In this document: in pieces, positions 35,672 through 46,433 of the stretch
Numbering within the stretch: position 1 is the first letter of the stretch
Layout: each line of letters starts with the position of its first letter
Origin: Fragilaria crotonensis
Taxonomy: Eukaryota; Bacillariophyta; Fragilariophyceae; Fragilariales; Fragilariaceae
Reading direction: 5' to 3'
DNA length: 64,000 bases
Assembly (NCBI GenBank): GCA_022925895.1
Contig: JAKSYS010000057.1
Location: 1 to 64,000 of the forward strand
The notes under the pieces: generated by a model
Told to the model about the DNA's origin: nothing
What the model saw: only the letters and a program-made list of their open reading frames with translations
Database searches by the model: none
Position numbers and translations under genes: made by a program

Positions 35672-37039
35672 ATGCATGAGTTTAATGATGCTGTCGCGAG
35701 TCATGAGGGCGACGAGACGCAGTCTCGAAATGCTCGTATTGAGCCTGTCCAAGCCATGGGCGAGCGTCGACTCGGCTTTCAGCTCGTGAGCCAGGCAAAG
35801 AGATATTCACGTCGGAATATTCACCAAGAGCCCACCTCCATGATTCGAATTCGCAAGATGGCTTCCTCCTTTTCAGGTGTCGAAGACTTGCCGACTTCAG
35901 AGCGAACGTCTTTGCTTGACACGACTCCCGAAGCTTCGGACGAAGAGAAGACGTCGACACTCCGGGAAGCACTTACCGATATTGTATTCGGGAAATGGGT
36001 TTCTCTGTTGCTCATTTTCATGCCCTTTTGTTTTCTGGCCAAGCATTTGCAGTGGGGTCCAGTTTGGAGCTTTTGGCTCAATTTTTTAGTCATGATCCCT
36101 CTCGCTGCCATTCTAGGCGATTTTACTGAGGAAGTAGCAGCGCATACGAATCAAGTTGTTGGTGGGCTAATCAATGCCACTTTTGGAAACGCTGTCGAAG
36201 TCGTCGTCGCCATTCAAGCACTATTGGCAAATGAAATTCGAGTCGTTCAAGCCAGCATGATTGGAAGTATCTTCTCGAACTTGTTGTTGGTTCTAGGTTG
36301 CTGCTTCTTCTTTGGTGGTTTGAAGCACAAGGAGCAATCCTTCAATGCAACCGCCGCTACCGCCAATATGAGCCTCCTTGCGCTTAGTTCCATTGCACTT
36401 GTCTTGCCGACACCTTTTGCTTCGTACTACGAAATACAAGACGAGCGAGTTTTGATCGTCTCACGAACTGCAGCATTCTTCCTCATGTCCATGTACGCAC
36501 AGCTTCTTATTTTTCAACTCCGCACTCATTCCGATCTCTTTGAAGATGAGGAAGACGAACAGCCGCAACTTTCTATGCGAGTTTCCATTATTGGTCTGTG
36601 CACTGCCACGCTGCTTATCGCTCTCTTTTCTGATATGCTGGTGGACAGCATCGATGGCTTTGTATCTTCTTCTGGTATCAGCCGAACCTTTGTTGGGCTT
36701 ATAATCTTACCAATTGTAGGCAACGCTGTCGAGCACATTACTGCCGTTACCGTGGCTATGAAAGATAAAATGGATTTGGCAATGGGGGTTGCAGTGGGAT
36801 CCTGCACCCAGATTTCGCTTTTTGTGGTGCCTTTCACGGTGCTCATGGGGTGGGCACTCGACAAGAACATGACACTGAACTTTCCGCATTTTGAGATTAC
36901 GCTGTTCGCCATGTCGATTGTGACAGTGTCTATTTGCCTATCGAATCCCAAGGGAAACTGGTTAGAAGGATCGCTATTGATTACTACATATTTTATGGTC
37001 GCTGTTGGATTCTTCTTCGAAGATGTGAAGGACTTCTGA
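35672..37039 (+). CDS. CAX: CAX-type Ca2+/H+ exchanger
   Basis: 455 residues, one exon, ATG at 35672. CAX proteins use a proton gradient to move Ca2+ (and Mn2+) into vacuoles or other acidic stores. The protein has a hydrophilic N-terminus of about 105 residues, then about eleven membrane segments. The two repeated selectivity motifs are visible: GNAVEVVVAI (near residue 172) and GNAVEHITAV (near residue 350). An acidic loop (FEDEEDEQPQ, near residue 290) sits between the two halves, as in the family. The sequence before the first helix is long and may be regulatory, as in plant CAXs with autoinhibitory N-termini. It ends tail-to-tail with the next gene, 91 bp away. Vacuolar location is inferred from the family. 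Confidence 0.93.
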   Translation: MHEFNDAVASHEGDETQSRNARIEPVQAMGERRLGFQLVSQAKRYSRRNIHQEPTSMIRIRKMASSFSGVEDLPTSERTSLLDTTPEASDEEKTSTLREALTDIVFGKWVSLLLIFMPFCFLAKHLQWGPVWSFWLNFLVMIPLAAILGDFTEEVAAHTNQVVGGLINATFGNAVEVVVAIQALLANEIRVVQASMIGSIFSNLLLVLGCCFFFGGLKHKEQSFNATAATANMSLLALSSIALVLPTPFASYYEIQDERVLIVSRTAAFFLMSMYAQLLIFQLRTHSDLFEDEEDEQPQLSMRVSIIGLCTATLLIALFSDMLVDSIDGFVSSSGISRTFVGLIILPIVGNAVEHITAVTVAMKDKMDLAMGVAVGSCTQISLFVVPFTVLMGWALDKNMTLNFPHFEITLFAMSIVTVSICLSNPKGNWLEGSLLITTYFMVAVGFFFEDVKDF

Positions 37040-37130
37040 ATGTGATGATAACGTACAATAGCACGAAACTGCAACACACGACTTCCAGAGTAATCAAAAT
37101 TTGGTAGCTTTTTGTGCCAGGTTTGGCATG

Positions 37131-38585
37131 TTACATCACCGCTGTGCAGGCAAATGGAAACACAAACGAGACGAGAATATCCACAGGTAGTGGAACATCG
37201 CCTCGTCTGGATAAAATCAGCATGGATGTGACAATTACCTTGCCCTCATCACAAAAGGATCGATGCAGGCTTGGGCTCCATACAGCTTGCTGTAACACAT
37301 GGCGAGGGACACGATCCAAGGCGGTGTGCCCAATCTTGCGTACTTCAGGTGATGTGTCTCGAACCAGGCGAAGGACTGCCTCTGCTAAGAACGAATGTGG
37401 TCCACTGCTCCCCTGATAGTCCGCTCGTAAGCGATCCACGTGGCACCCAAGCATGGTGGCATCATCCCGAAGACGTGACTCCAGGGCATGTCTCGTGTAC
37501 GTTCGTGACGCGGGTGTGTCGCAGCGAGGCTGATGGAAGACCGAACGCAGTTCTGTTATGTCGCTAAACAACGATTCGGCATCCTGATGAGGTAACCAGA
37601 CGGTCGTCTTGTCGAGTAGATCCAAAATCACTGAAAGGGCTATCGCTCCTATAAAACGCACTTGAGAGCTGGCAGTGAAAGAGCACAAGCTGAGGTAGGC
37701 ATAAAGCTTCTCCGCCAGTCGAAAATCTGAAACGTCCACAACGACCCGTTTTGTCAGGTTCGAGATCGAATGTCCCAATACCTCTTCAGTATCATACCGT
37801 AGAACTCTCACCCATCGAAAATAAATAATTGCAGGTTCAACGAGAATAGGCTTTTCCATCATGGCAGCAAAAGATGCTAAGGTCAGACACGTTTGAAAGA
37901 CCAAATTCTCTTGTACTTCCAATCGTATGCTCAAGTTATCTTCCACAAAGCAAGTACAGAAATGTATCAGGGTGTCCAAATTTTCCTCAAAAAGATGGAG
38001 AACAGATGAACCCCTCAGCGCAATACTTGAAAGAGTCTCAAGAGTGGACTTGACAAAGCGGGAGCATGTAAGGTAGCTATCGCTTTCCAAATCTCCTCTT
38101 CCAATAGCAGACCGGAGACACTTCCCCGATACATTAAGTATCGCAGTCAAGCTTTCTATAATGTCACGGGTAATTTCGGAATCTTGGAGGTAGTCAATGT
38201 TGCCATGTAATGGAAAGAGCCATGCAAGAAGAACTCGGTTTCGTTCCGGCTGCTCCATCAGGTTGCATTCTACAGCCACACGTGCCAAGAATGATCCCAA
38301 GCCTCTTGAGGCAAGTCCAGATCGTACGGCATGGGTCTCTCCCAGACTTCCAATCACTCCCAAAAGTGTGTGACCGTTTGGTCTTTCAAAGATTTGCTCC
38401 ACAAGATCCGTTTGAAAGACAACTATATTCCGCATCCGTCTAATTCGGATATCCGCACGGTCCCTATCTCCTCGGAACGTCCGAAGCATCCATTCTTCTA
38501 GTTCCGGCGTTAATTCCACATGAAGTCGCCCACCGCTTTGCCGCGACTGAAGGTCATGTAGGAGATTGCTGTCGAGACGGCTCAT
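37131..38585 (-). CDS. Helical-repeat (ARM/HEAT-like) protein, unknown function
   Basis: 484 residues in one exon, ATG at 38585. No signal peptide or catalytic motif is seen. Sequence is Leu-rich with successive paired amphipathic helices (e.g. LASFAAMMEKP...IIYFRWVRVL; VRFIGAIALSVILDLLD; LAEAVLRLVRDTSPEVRKIGHTALDRV), the last resembling HEAT/ARM repeats. This suggests a scaffold that binds another protein. The C-terminus ends in a hydrophobic stretch (VDILVSFVFPFACTAVM). I do not recognise an orthologue. It converges on the CAX gene and lies 484 bp upstream of the TauD-like gene on the same strand. Confidence 0.72.
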   Translation of the reverse strand: MSRLDSNLLHDLQSRQSGGRLHVELTPELEEWMLRTFRGDRDRADIRIRRMRNIVVFQTDLVEQIFERPNGHTLLGVIGSLGETHAVRSGLASRGLGSFLARVAVECNLMEQPERNRVLLAWLFPLHGNIDYLQDSEITRDIIESLTAILNVSGKCLRSAIGRGDLESDSYLTCSRFVKSTLETLSSIALRGSSVLHLFEENLDTLIHFCTCFVEDNLSIRLEVQENLVFQTCLTLASFAAMMEKPILVEPAIIYFRWVRVLRYDTEEVLGHSISNLTKRVVVDVSDFRLAEKLYAYLSLCSFTASSQVRFIGAIALSVILDLLDKTTVWLPHQDAESLFSDITELRSVFHQPRCDTPASRTYTRHALESRLRDDATMLGCHVDRLRADYQGSSGPHSFLAEAVLRLVRDTSPEVRKIGHTALDRVPRHVLQQAVWSPSLHRSFCDEGKVIVTSMLILSRRGDVPLPVDILVSFVFPFACTAVM

Positions 38586-39069
38586 GACTCATGACGCATC
38601 GGGCCTCGATGCCAAGGTTTTCGTTTCTAGAACAACAAGGACCAAGGACTACAGTTTGCAAGGAGGGAGGTGAATGTGACAGTGAAGTTCGAAGGAATTG
38701 GTTACCGTAAGGTGGAATACGGTATCAGTGTACGGTCGGTGATCAGTACTGTAGGAGAATTGCCTGAGCGGTATGCGGTAATCCAAATATCATAAAGCCG
38801 CACGGGAACCCGTCTCCATTGGCAGTACTCCATTCAGAGACATGTGCAGACTGGAGAGCTTGACAGCAATCAAAGTAGGCAGTATGCATAGGTCTTGATG
38901 CATGAAACATGGAATGACCAAGTCTACTGGAGGACAAGCACTGCAATGACGAAGTACTGCGACGGGTTGAGGTACTCCGAGTACTAGTGTATACGGTGAG
39001 GAAGGGCATGTATGCATATGTTCACTAGGTGCGAGCTGGAACGTCTTCGACATGCAGGAACTGCGAGTA
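38586..39069. other. Intergenic region
   Basis: 484 bp, upstream of the helical-repeat gene and downstream of the dioxygenase gene. Some GTAC/AGTACT words; no other feature seen. Confidence 0.5.
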
Positions 39070-40005
39070 TCAATGTACGAGGGTCGATGCAATTGCCTTT
39101 TCCGCATCAGCTAAATTTGCAGGCATTTCGTCGTCCTTAACGTTCGGCGGAAGGCCGTTCGATTCCTCGGTCCAGCTCCAAACTCTCCACATGCGACGAT
39201 CCTGTGGCAACTCAAGGTTCAAAGCCGCATCGTTGTATCCTTCTCGAGCATGCAGCATACGAAAGTTGTCAATGATAAGGGCTTCGCCACGTTGTAACTG
39301 AAATCTATCTGCCAGGGAATCTTCTTTAAGAATGGCTTGATCAAGAGAAAGGAGTGCTGCATCAACTGCTTCGTCGTCTAAGGACTTCCACAGGGAAATG
39401 TACGAGTCTTCATCCACAGGTTTCCTCCCAAATACGGCATCTACACTGACCATGCGTCGCCAACAAAGTCGCTTTTGCCCGATACTCCACCAAGAACCAC
39501 TGGATTGCTTCACGTCCAGCCATCGCAACACAGGCACCACGCTCTCCGCTCCACAAGCCATGCCAGTGTCGCCCCGTTCCGTATGATCCACTTTGGCTGA
39601 TTGCAAGAGATCCACGGTCTTCTCGTCCAACCGCGCCACGACTCGCTCTCCGTCCACCAAATAACTCTCTCCGCCTTGCGACTGTTGTTCACAAAGCAAG
39701 ATTACCACGTCGGGATAGTAGTCGCCCCACACGTAACCATCGGAATGTGGCAAGAGCGGCTTGCCCTTTAGTCCTGATAAGCCATCATGTTCGACATGAA
39801 CTCCTGCTGCTTGGTGATTTGACAGAAGAAATTTCGCAGGGGACAACAGGAGTGAAGGAATATCGATGGCGCGATCTTTCCAAGTTTGACCTGTGGCAGG
39901 AAAGATGTTTGTCAAAATAATGGCACCATTCGTCTGGAGAGAAAGTGAAGCTTCATCCTGATAACCAACCTCAAGAACATCGAATCGTTGTGGAATCGCC
40001 GTCAT
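39070..40005 (-). CDS. TauD/TfdA-like Fe(II)/2-oxoglutarate dioxygenase
   Basis: 311 residues, one exon, ATG at 40005. Family members hydroxylate small molecules using Fe(II), O2 and 2-oxoglutarate. The iron triad is visible: HSD within LLPHSDGY (near residues 87-89) and the distal His in RMLHAREGYND (near residue 250). An Arg that would bind 2-oxoglutarate is in RRMWRVWSW (near residue 275). Length matches clavaminate-synthase-like and TauD proteins (about 280-350). No targeting signal is clear. The substrate cannot be told; taurine use should not be assumed, since eukaryotic members act on varied acids and amines. Copia B lies 432 bp upstream of the start. Confidence 0.85.
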   Translation of the reverse strand: MTAIPQRFDVLEVGYQDEASLSLQTNGAIILTNIFPATGQTWKDRAIDIPSLLLSPAKFLLSNHQAAGVHVEHDGLSGLKGKPLLPHSDGYVWGDYYPDVVILLCEQQSQGGESYLVDGERVVARLDEKTVDLLQSAKVDHTERGDTGMACGAESVVPVLRWLDVKQSSGSWWSIGQKRLCWRRMVSVDAVFGRKPVDEDSYISLWKSLDDEAVDAALLSLDQAILKEDSLADRFQLQRGEALIIDNFRMLHAREGYNDAALNLELPQDRRMWRVWSWTEESNGLPPNVKDDEMPANLADAEKAIASTLVH

Positions 40006-40437
40006 GTTTGTGACAACTCGATAGATTTTGAGGACCTCCTTCTCTCGTCGGCGAGGATGTATCTGTATCTATTCCGCAGCAAATGGGCAGCAAGGCAGGC
40101 TGAAATTGGAAGAACAATGTGCCGAACAAAATGAGATCCTGGTATGATGTACAATGTACAGTATGCCAATACGTAGATAGAACGTGCTCGTCATAGTGAC
40201 ATCACCTTCAATTCCAAAGCCACTTGTACTGACGGTTTCTTGCAGTGGTTGGTGTGATGTGTACTGTGGTACTAGTACTGGAGTATGGAGTATCGGAGTA
40301 TCGGGCATGGCATCGTGTGAAAACCCTGCACCCGGATGTAGTAGTATTCTACAAGCTACAATGGAGATGTACTGGAGTACTCCTGTAACCACGAGCTATT
40401 GTCGTTCATACATATGACAACATGATAAGGTGATAAC
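40006..40437. other. Intergenic region between dioxygenase start and Copia B
   Basis: Contains the dioxygenase promoter side and GTAC/GGAGTAT-rich DNA (40250-40400). It ends with the GATAAC target duplication of Copia B. Confidence 0.55.
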
Positions 40438-40950
40438 TGTCAAGGTGTACTGCACTACGTTATGTGAGTCGAGTACAACAGTAGTAGACGACGCACAGTA
40501 CTTCGAACAGTGTGAGTACAACAGTGCAACTGCAGTATGTCCAGTGCATCGGAGCGAGCCTTGTGGTCACCATGATTGGACGACCATTGGCAGAAAGGGC
40601 AAGTCTGAAAGACCTGGAAGACTTCCTAGGCTGCAGGCTTCTACTCTAGGTGGAGTTAGCCCTTATGGCTGAAGACTGCACGCAAGTAAAAAGGTACTGG
40701 AAGTGCAAAATTGGGTTATGTCTTCAGACGTTTGGACTGTGTAAGGGCTACATGAAAGTCACTTGTCAGTTGGATTGGAGCTTTAAAGCTCTCATCACTG
40801 ATGCAATGATGACTTTAGGTTTAGATTGTAAATCTATAAAGCTCACAATACAGGAAAACAGGAAGTGAGTAGAGGTCGATCTACTGTCACATCCTAGACG
40901 AGTATTTTCAGAAAGCTACTGTAGGGTTACTACGGTACGGTGATTTAACA
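40438..40950 (+). repeat. 5' LTR of Copia B
   Basis: 513 bp, begins TGTCAAGG and ends TTTAACA, matching 45581-46096. Confidence 0.94.
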
Positions 40951-40991
40951 CGTTTATAAACGATCAGTTGAACCCGCAAAGTAAGACAAAA

Positions 40992-43900
40992 ATGGTTACC
41001 GATGATTCCGAGTCTAACTTTGGAACTACTGTTCGTGCGTTCGCGTTTAACGGCGATGAGACAAAATTCAGATCCTGGGAAGGGAAGACACTTGCTCTCG
41101 CTGGGTCCAAGGGATTTTTGCTGGCTCTAACCAAGGCGGAAGCAAGACCGGGACTCACAGTCGAAGAGTATGAGTATGGTGAAGTGGAAGAGCCGGTCAG
41201 GCCAGCCACGGGAGCGCCAGTCGCTGGTACGGGTGTAGCGGGGATTACCGCGGCACCGACCACGACACGCCCAACTACTTCGGTGGAAAACCGGAAGTAC
41301 TTGGCGCGGGCGGCAGCTTGGACATACTTGGTCGCGAGTTGCTCCGACAAGGCTTACGCTTTGATTGAGCGGGCTGAAGGTGACCCATTCAAGGCTTGGT
41401 CGATTCTACAGGAAAAGTACTGCGCCACAGATGCTGAAGAGAACTTTCCCGAGCTAGCAGAAGCGTTCGCTAACTGCAAGTTGAACGAGACCAAGAAGGA
41501 TCCCGAGTTGTGGTTTAACGACTTGGACCACTTCAACATGAGGATCGGCCGTATCAATGTCAGGTACGAGAAGGACGATCTCCAAATGAAGAGCCACATC
41601 ATGACCTCTATGTCCTCGGGCTACGATCCCGTAGTACTCAAGTACCGCGGCGAACTTGCTGAGACACCGTTGGTCAAGTTGAGGAAGGAGATCACGCTCC
41701 AGTATAAGGCCCTGTTGAAGACGGGGGCAAAGAACAAGTCAGAATCGGCACTGGTTGCTAACGTCAGTAAGCACCCCTACAAGAAGTTCAAGGGGACCTG
41801 CCGTAACTGCGGTAAGGTTGGACACAAGGCCGACGAGTGCCGTTCCTCCAAGACGATCTCTGCAACCGGCACCACCGATAAGGAACCGGTTGACAAAGCA
41901 AATGTGACCTGCTTCAACTGTCAAGAGAAGGGCCACTATGCTAATAAGTGTACGAAGCCCAAGAAAGACAAGACCGCGAATGACATGGCAATGTTTGTTG
42001 GTGTCAGCTGTGTTGAAGTTGTCAATGACAGTGCCAGCGACGCGATGGAAATCAGCCTAAGTGGCTCTATCCCGGACACGTTCTTCGATGACTGGGCCGA
42101 CGACTCTTGGGAGGAAACACATGGTATTGAAGACATGGAGGACTTTACTACTTTTTTCGACGACGACGTCCGAGTGCCGGATGAAGTTGATACGCATCAG
42201 AACGGGACATCGGAATTTGTCAACGTCAGCGCAATTGAGACTGAGTTTGTTGGTACGGCCGCAGCAGATGGCACGGAGGAATGGCTACTTGATTCTGGCG
42301 CTACGTGTGGGGTCACCTACGATCAACGCCTAATGTCGGCCATGCGCCCCTCGGACAAAATGATCACCATCGGTAACGGAGCGCAGATCGCGACTCTCGG
42401 CCAAGGAACGGTCACAATGACGGATCAACATGGTGTTCTGGTAACTTTGACAGATGTGTATTATGCCCCCAAGTTTACTAAACATATCGTCAGCCTTCGC
42501 AAACTCATTGACGATGATTGGAAGCTGGACATTGCAGACAAGAGTGAATTTGTCTTGACGGATCCGGGTAAGGGAACGGTGGTTCGCTTTGCTCGACACG
42601 ACAACGACCAGCTCTACTACCTTACGGGCATGCGTACTTCGAGCGACGAATCGGTACATAGCCTTACTACAAAGCCGGTAACGCTAGACATCAACATTGC
42701 ACATTCGGTACTCGGTCATCCGGACACTCGTACTGTTAAGGCGATGGCAACCCGTCACAATTGGACTCTGACCGGCGTGGTGCAACCCTGTGGGTCGTGT
42801 GCGTTGGCCAAGGCTCGCGCAAAGGCAGTACCTAAATCTACGTTGACTAAGGCAAAGGCCCCCGGCGAACGACTCTTCTTGGACATTTCGGGTCCGTTCA
42901 GTGATTCGTTGAACTCCAACCGGTACTGGCTTCGCATCGTCGACGACAATACTCGCTTTTGCTGGGACAGTTTCCTCCCACGCAAGAGTGGTATCCATGT
43001 ACCACTGGAGAGCCTACTGGTGGCTAACAAGGCAGCTGGTAAACCTTGTAAATTCCTGCGCTGCGACAATGCCGGCGAAAACGAGGCATATGTGCAAAAG
43101 GTGTGCGCGGAACACGGAATCACGCTGGAGATGACTGCCCCGAATACGCCACAAATGAATGGTGTCGTGGAACGCAGTTTCGCGACCTGTAAGGATCGGG
43201 CTTTTGCTACTATGTACTGTGCCCGGTTCACACTGGAGTCACAAGGGTTATTGTGGCCGGAGGCTATCAACACCATGACCAAGCTTGGGAATACTCTCCC
43301 AAGGCCTGGGACTGCTCTGGACCCCTACACTGCTTGGTTTGGGGCTGATGCAGTGCCCAAAATCATCGATTTCCTCCAACCTTTTGGTCGGATTGCTTAT
43401 GTGACAGACCGCACTAAGGTTAAAGCGAAATCGGATGTGCGCGCGTCCAAATGCGTCTTCGTCGGTTACGCGAACGACCATTCCGGTGACACGTACAAAT
43501 TCTACAACCCGGCAACGAAGCATACCATACTGTCACGCGACGTGCACCAGTGGATGGAATGGCACGGTCGTATCACGGCTTTGGACGACATGGCACTGTT
43601 CAATGAAATAGATAGGATTAAGACGGATTCGATTATCTTACCTGCTTCGCCGGACGTGCCACTTTTGCCGGAGGATGACGTTCTTGATGCTGACGACTTG
43701 TGGGACTTGCCGGCTATCGTACCTACAAGCGCGGAGGATCCGGTCGTGCAACCTGGTGTCGTACGTCCTGCGCGGAGGAATCTGGCTCCGGAATACGGTT
43801 CTGGGGCTGTCACCCGAGCTCGCGCTCGTGCTTCAACCGCTACCTTCGCCGACGGTCCCAGGAACGATGACACTACGGTTGCGATAACTACGTGTACAAA

Positions 43901-45815
43901 CACTACGGAAGCAGAGGTTATTTTCAACGCACAACTTCAATCGGATCCCCAACCCGGGGTACCCAAGAACTTCAAGGATCTACGTAAGCTCAATGACCCG
44001 AAGTGGACAACTTCGATGCACGATGAGCTGGAAAACTTTCTCAAACGTGACGCATGGGAATTCATACCACGCAACAAGTTGCCGAAGAATCGTAAGACAC
44101 TACGTTGCCGTTGGATATTCAAACTAAAGCTTGATGGGACAAGGAAGTCCCGATCCGTGATCCGAGGCTACGAACAAGAACCGGGAGTTGATTATGTCGA
44201 ATCGTACTCTCCGCTTGCGACGAACACTACGATCAAAGTGGTACTCGCAGTGACGTTGGAACAAGAAGAGAAGTATGACGACTGGATTCAGATATTGGTT
44301 GATGTTGAAGCGGCATTCCTCAACGCTCTCGTAGACTCCGATGTCTATATCGAATTTCCTGAAGGACTTTTGGAGTACCTAGAAAGTAAAGGCATCTACC
44401 TTGCGGACCATATCATCAAACTCAAGCGAGCCCAGTACGGCCTGGTACAAAGCCCGCGACTTTGGATGATGACATTTGCAAAAATTCTAATTAATTTGGG
44501 CTTAACCCAGTGCAAAACCGACCCCTGCCTGTTCACGTTGCATGACCCTGATGGAAACCTGTTGGTCCTGGTGGTCGTGTATTGCGACGACTCTATCATC
44601 ACAGGCATTCGAAAACATGTGGATCGCATCAAGAAAGGAATCTCAGACGCGGTTGCCATCTCTGATCTCGGAAACCTCGTACGTCACCTGGGAGTGGACT
44701 ACGAAACTGGTCGAGACCAAACGGGCAAGTACATACGATCCAGTATGACAGACTACCTACAAGCCATCGTACGCGATTTCGAGAATGACATGGAATTGAA
44801 GTTGAAGGAGCAGAAGACACCCGGGGCGGCCGTTACCCCTCCTTTGCGCTCCACGGAGGAAGATGAAATTGTCATGCAGGAATTGTATCGATCCTACGTT
44901 GGACGTCTGATGTTCGCATGTGGTAAAACGGAGCCGACGCTGTCTAATGCTTGCCGCGAACTGACATGTCACTTAAATGCCCCTAATGACGAACACTGGA
45001 ATGCCCTGAGACATTTGATCGGTTATATCAAGTCAGATCAGTTCCAAGGTGTGAAGATGCGGGCTCCTAAAGACAGACGCGTCGTGGCTTTCGTCGACTC
45101 GGACTATGCCAGCGACAGAGGTGATCGCAAAAGTATCTCGGGCTATTTAGTAACCATTGGTGGCTGTCTTGTTTCGTGGCAATCTAAGAAACAGACCGGA
45201 GTGACCCTTTCGTCGACTGAGGCGGAATTTGTCGCAATGAGCATGGCTACAACGGAGGTTAAGTTCATAGTGTCACTGCTGACAGAGATCGGAAATCGGC
45301 TACCGATCCTCCCGAGTATCTTGAAGGAAGACAACACTGGCGCAATTTTTATGGCTAAGAATACCGCTATCGGTCAACGAACTAAGCATGTGGATATCCG
45401 GTACCGCTTCGTGAACGATATGATCCTGAGCAATGACCTGTGGGTTGAACACATACGGAGTGGCGACAATCCCAGTGATGCCATGACCAAGAATTTACCG
45501 TTGGTCCTATTTGCAAAGCACGCTGCTGTCATATCAGATGGACTACTGGGAACGCTCTACGATCCACTGTCCACGGAGGATGTCAAGGTGTACTGCACTA
45601 CGTTATGTGAGTCGAGTACAACAGTAGTAGACGACGCACAGTACTTCGAACAGTGTGAGTACAACAGTGCAACTGCAGTATGTCCAGTGCATCGGAGCGA
45701 GCCTTGTGGTCACCATGATTGGACGACCATTGGCAGAAAGGGCAAGTCTGAAAGACCTGGAAGACTTCCTAGGCTGCAGGCTTCTACTCTAGGTGGAGTT
45801 AGCCCTTATGGCTGA
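40992..45815 (+). CDS. Gag-Pol polyprotein of Copia B
   Basis: One open frame of about 1607 residues from the ATG at 40992, a typical Copia fused Gag-Pol. The frame continues about 235 bases into the 3' LTR before its stop, so the C-terminal tail after RNase H is encoded by LTR sequence. Domain positions are given in the element entry. Confidence 0.92.
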   Translation: MVTDDSESNFGTTVRAFAFNGDETKFRSWEGKTLALAGSKGFLLALTKAEARPGLTVEEYEYGEVEEPVRPATGAPVAGTGVAGITAAPTTTRPTTSVENRKYLARAAAWTYLVASCSDKAYALIERAEGDPFKAWSILQEKYCATDAEENFPELAEAFANCKLNETKKDPELWFNDLDHFNMRIGRINVRYEKDDLQMKSHIMTSMSSGYDPVVLKYRGELAETPLVKLRKEITLQYKALLKTGAKNKSESALVANVSKHPYKKFKGTCRNCGKVGHKADECRSSKTISATGTTDKEPVDKANVTCFNCQEKGHYANKCTKPKKDKTANDMAMFVGVSCVEVVNDSASDAMEISLSGSIPDTFFDDWADDSWEETHGIEDMEDFTTFFDDDVRVPDEVDTHQNGTSEFVNVSAIETEFVGTAAADGTEEWLLDSGATCGVTYDQRLMSAMRPSDKMITIGNGAQIATLGQGTVTMTDQHGVLVTLTDVYYAPKFTKHIVSLRKLIDDDWKLDIADKSEFVLTDPGKGTVVRFARHDNDQLYYLTGMRTSSDESVHSLTTKPVTLDINIAHSVLGHPDTRTVKAMATRHNWTLTGVVQPCGSCALAKARAKAVPKSTLTKAKAPGERLFLDISGPFSDSLNSNRYWLRIVDDNTRFCWDSFLPRKSGIHVPLESLLVANKAAGKPCKFLRCDNAGENEAYVQKVCAEHGITLEMTAPNTPQMNGVVERSFATCKDRAFATMYCARFTLESQGLLWPEAINTMTKLGNTLPRPGTALDPYTAWFGADAVPKIIDFLQPFGRIAYVTDRTKVKAKSDVRASKCVFVGYANDHSGDTYKFYNPATKHTILSRDVHQWMEWHGRITALDDMALFNEIDRIKTDSIILPASPDVPLLPEDDVLDADDLWDLPAIVPTSAEDPVVQPGVVRPARRNLAPEYGSGAVTRARARASTATFADGPRNDDTTVAITTCTNTTEAEVIFNAQLQSDPQPGVPKNFKDLRKLNDPKWTTSMHDELENFLKRDAWEFIPRNKLPKNRKTLRCRWIFKLKLDGTRKSRSVIRGYEQEPGVDYVESYSPLATNTTIKVVLAVTLEQEEKYDDWIQILVDVEAAFLNALVDSDVYIEFPEGLLEYLESKGIYLADHIIKLKRAQYGLVQSPRLWMMTFAKILINLGLTQCKTDPCLFTLHDPDGNLLVLVVVYCDDSIITGIRKHVDRIKKGISDAVAISDLGNLVRHLGVDYETGRDQTGKYIRSSMTDYLQAIVRDFENDMELKLKEQKTPGAAVTPPLRSTEEDEIVMQELYRSYVGRLMFACGKTEPTLSNACRELTCHLNAPNDEHWNALRHLIGYIKSDQFQGVKMRAPKDRRVVAFVDSDYASDRGDRKSISGYLVTIGGCLVSWQSKKQTGVTLSSTEAEFVAMSMATTEVKFIVSLLTEIGNRLPILPSILKEDNTGAIFMAKNTAIGQRTKHVDIRYRFVNDMILSNDLWVEHIRSGDNPSDAMTKNLPLVLFAKHAAVISDGLLGTLYDPLSTEDVKVYCTTLCESSTTVVDDAQYFEQCEYNSATAVCPVHRSEPCGHHDWTTIGRKGKSERPGRLPRLQASTLGGVSPYG

Positions 45816-46096
45816 AGACTGCACGCAAGTAAAAGGTACTGGAAGTGCAAAATTGGGTTATGTCTTCAGACGTTTGGACTGTGTAAGGGCTACATGGAAA
45901 GTCACTTGTCAGTTGGATTGGAGAGCTTTAAAAGCTCTCATCACTGATGCAATGATGACTTTAGGTTTAGATTGTAAATCTATAAAGCTCACAATACAGG
46001 AAAACAGGAAGTGAGTAGAGGTCGATCTACTGTCACATCCTAGACGAGTATTTTCAGAAAGCTACTGTAGGGTTACTACGGTACGGTGATTTAACA
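45581..46096 (+). repeat. 3' LTR of Copia B
   Basis: 516 bp, preceded by a purine-rich CACGGAGGA. Its first 235 bases are also coding. Confidence 0.94.
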
Positions 46097-46102
46097 GATA
46101 AC

Positions 46103-46433
46103 ATCATTAAAAGTTAAAAGTGCTCCGACTACTGGTATATCTCAATAAAGATGTCAAGGCGATGTGGATGTGTGGATGCGTACTCGAGTACCTTAATAGA
46201 CATCGCCCGCTATACTTACAGGCATAATGTCTATTGTCTACCCCATACATGTTGACTACTAGTACAGACGTCAGACTGTATTGATTCAGTGGACCCTGAC
46301 TCCTAGTTGTGTTTCGGGATATAGGAATTTGACCCGTCTCGGTGAACAAAAGTGGAGTTCTACCTAGATGCACCAATAGGAGGACACAATTGTCTTGTCA
46401 GTACTAGCTAGCAAACGCTTATTCTATGGCTCA
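46103..46433. other. Intergenic region
   Basis: 331 bp between Copia B and the 3' end of the CDF gene. No feature seen. Confidence 0.5.

Larger units (their letters stand above)
40438..46096 (+). mobile_element. Copia LTR retrotransposon B, looks whole
   Basis: A 5.66-kb Copia-type element with LTRs at both ends and a matching GATAAC on each side (40432-40437 and 46097-46102), the target-site duplication. Gag and Pol are one open frame. Parts in order: Gag with two CCHC zinc knuckles (about 41800-41845 and 41905-41950), protease (DSGAT near 42292), integrase (about 42850-43500), reverse transcriptase (about 43980-44750, box YCDD near 44580), and RNase H (about 45070-45500). The LTRs differ at only a handful of positions, so it is fairly young, though a little older than element A. 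No coding breaks are evident. It differs from element A in LTR sequence, length and protein sequence, so it is a separate family. Confidence 0.95.
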
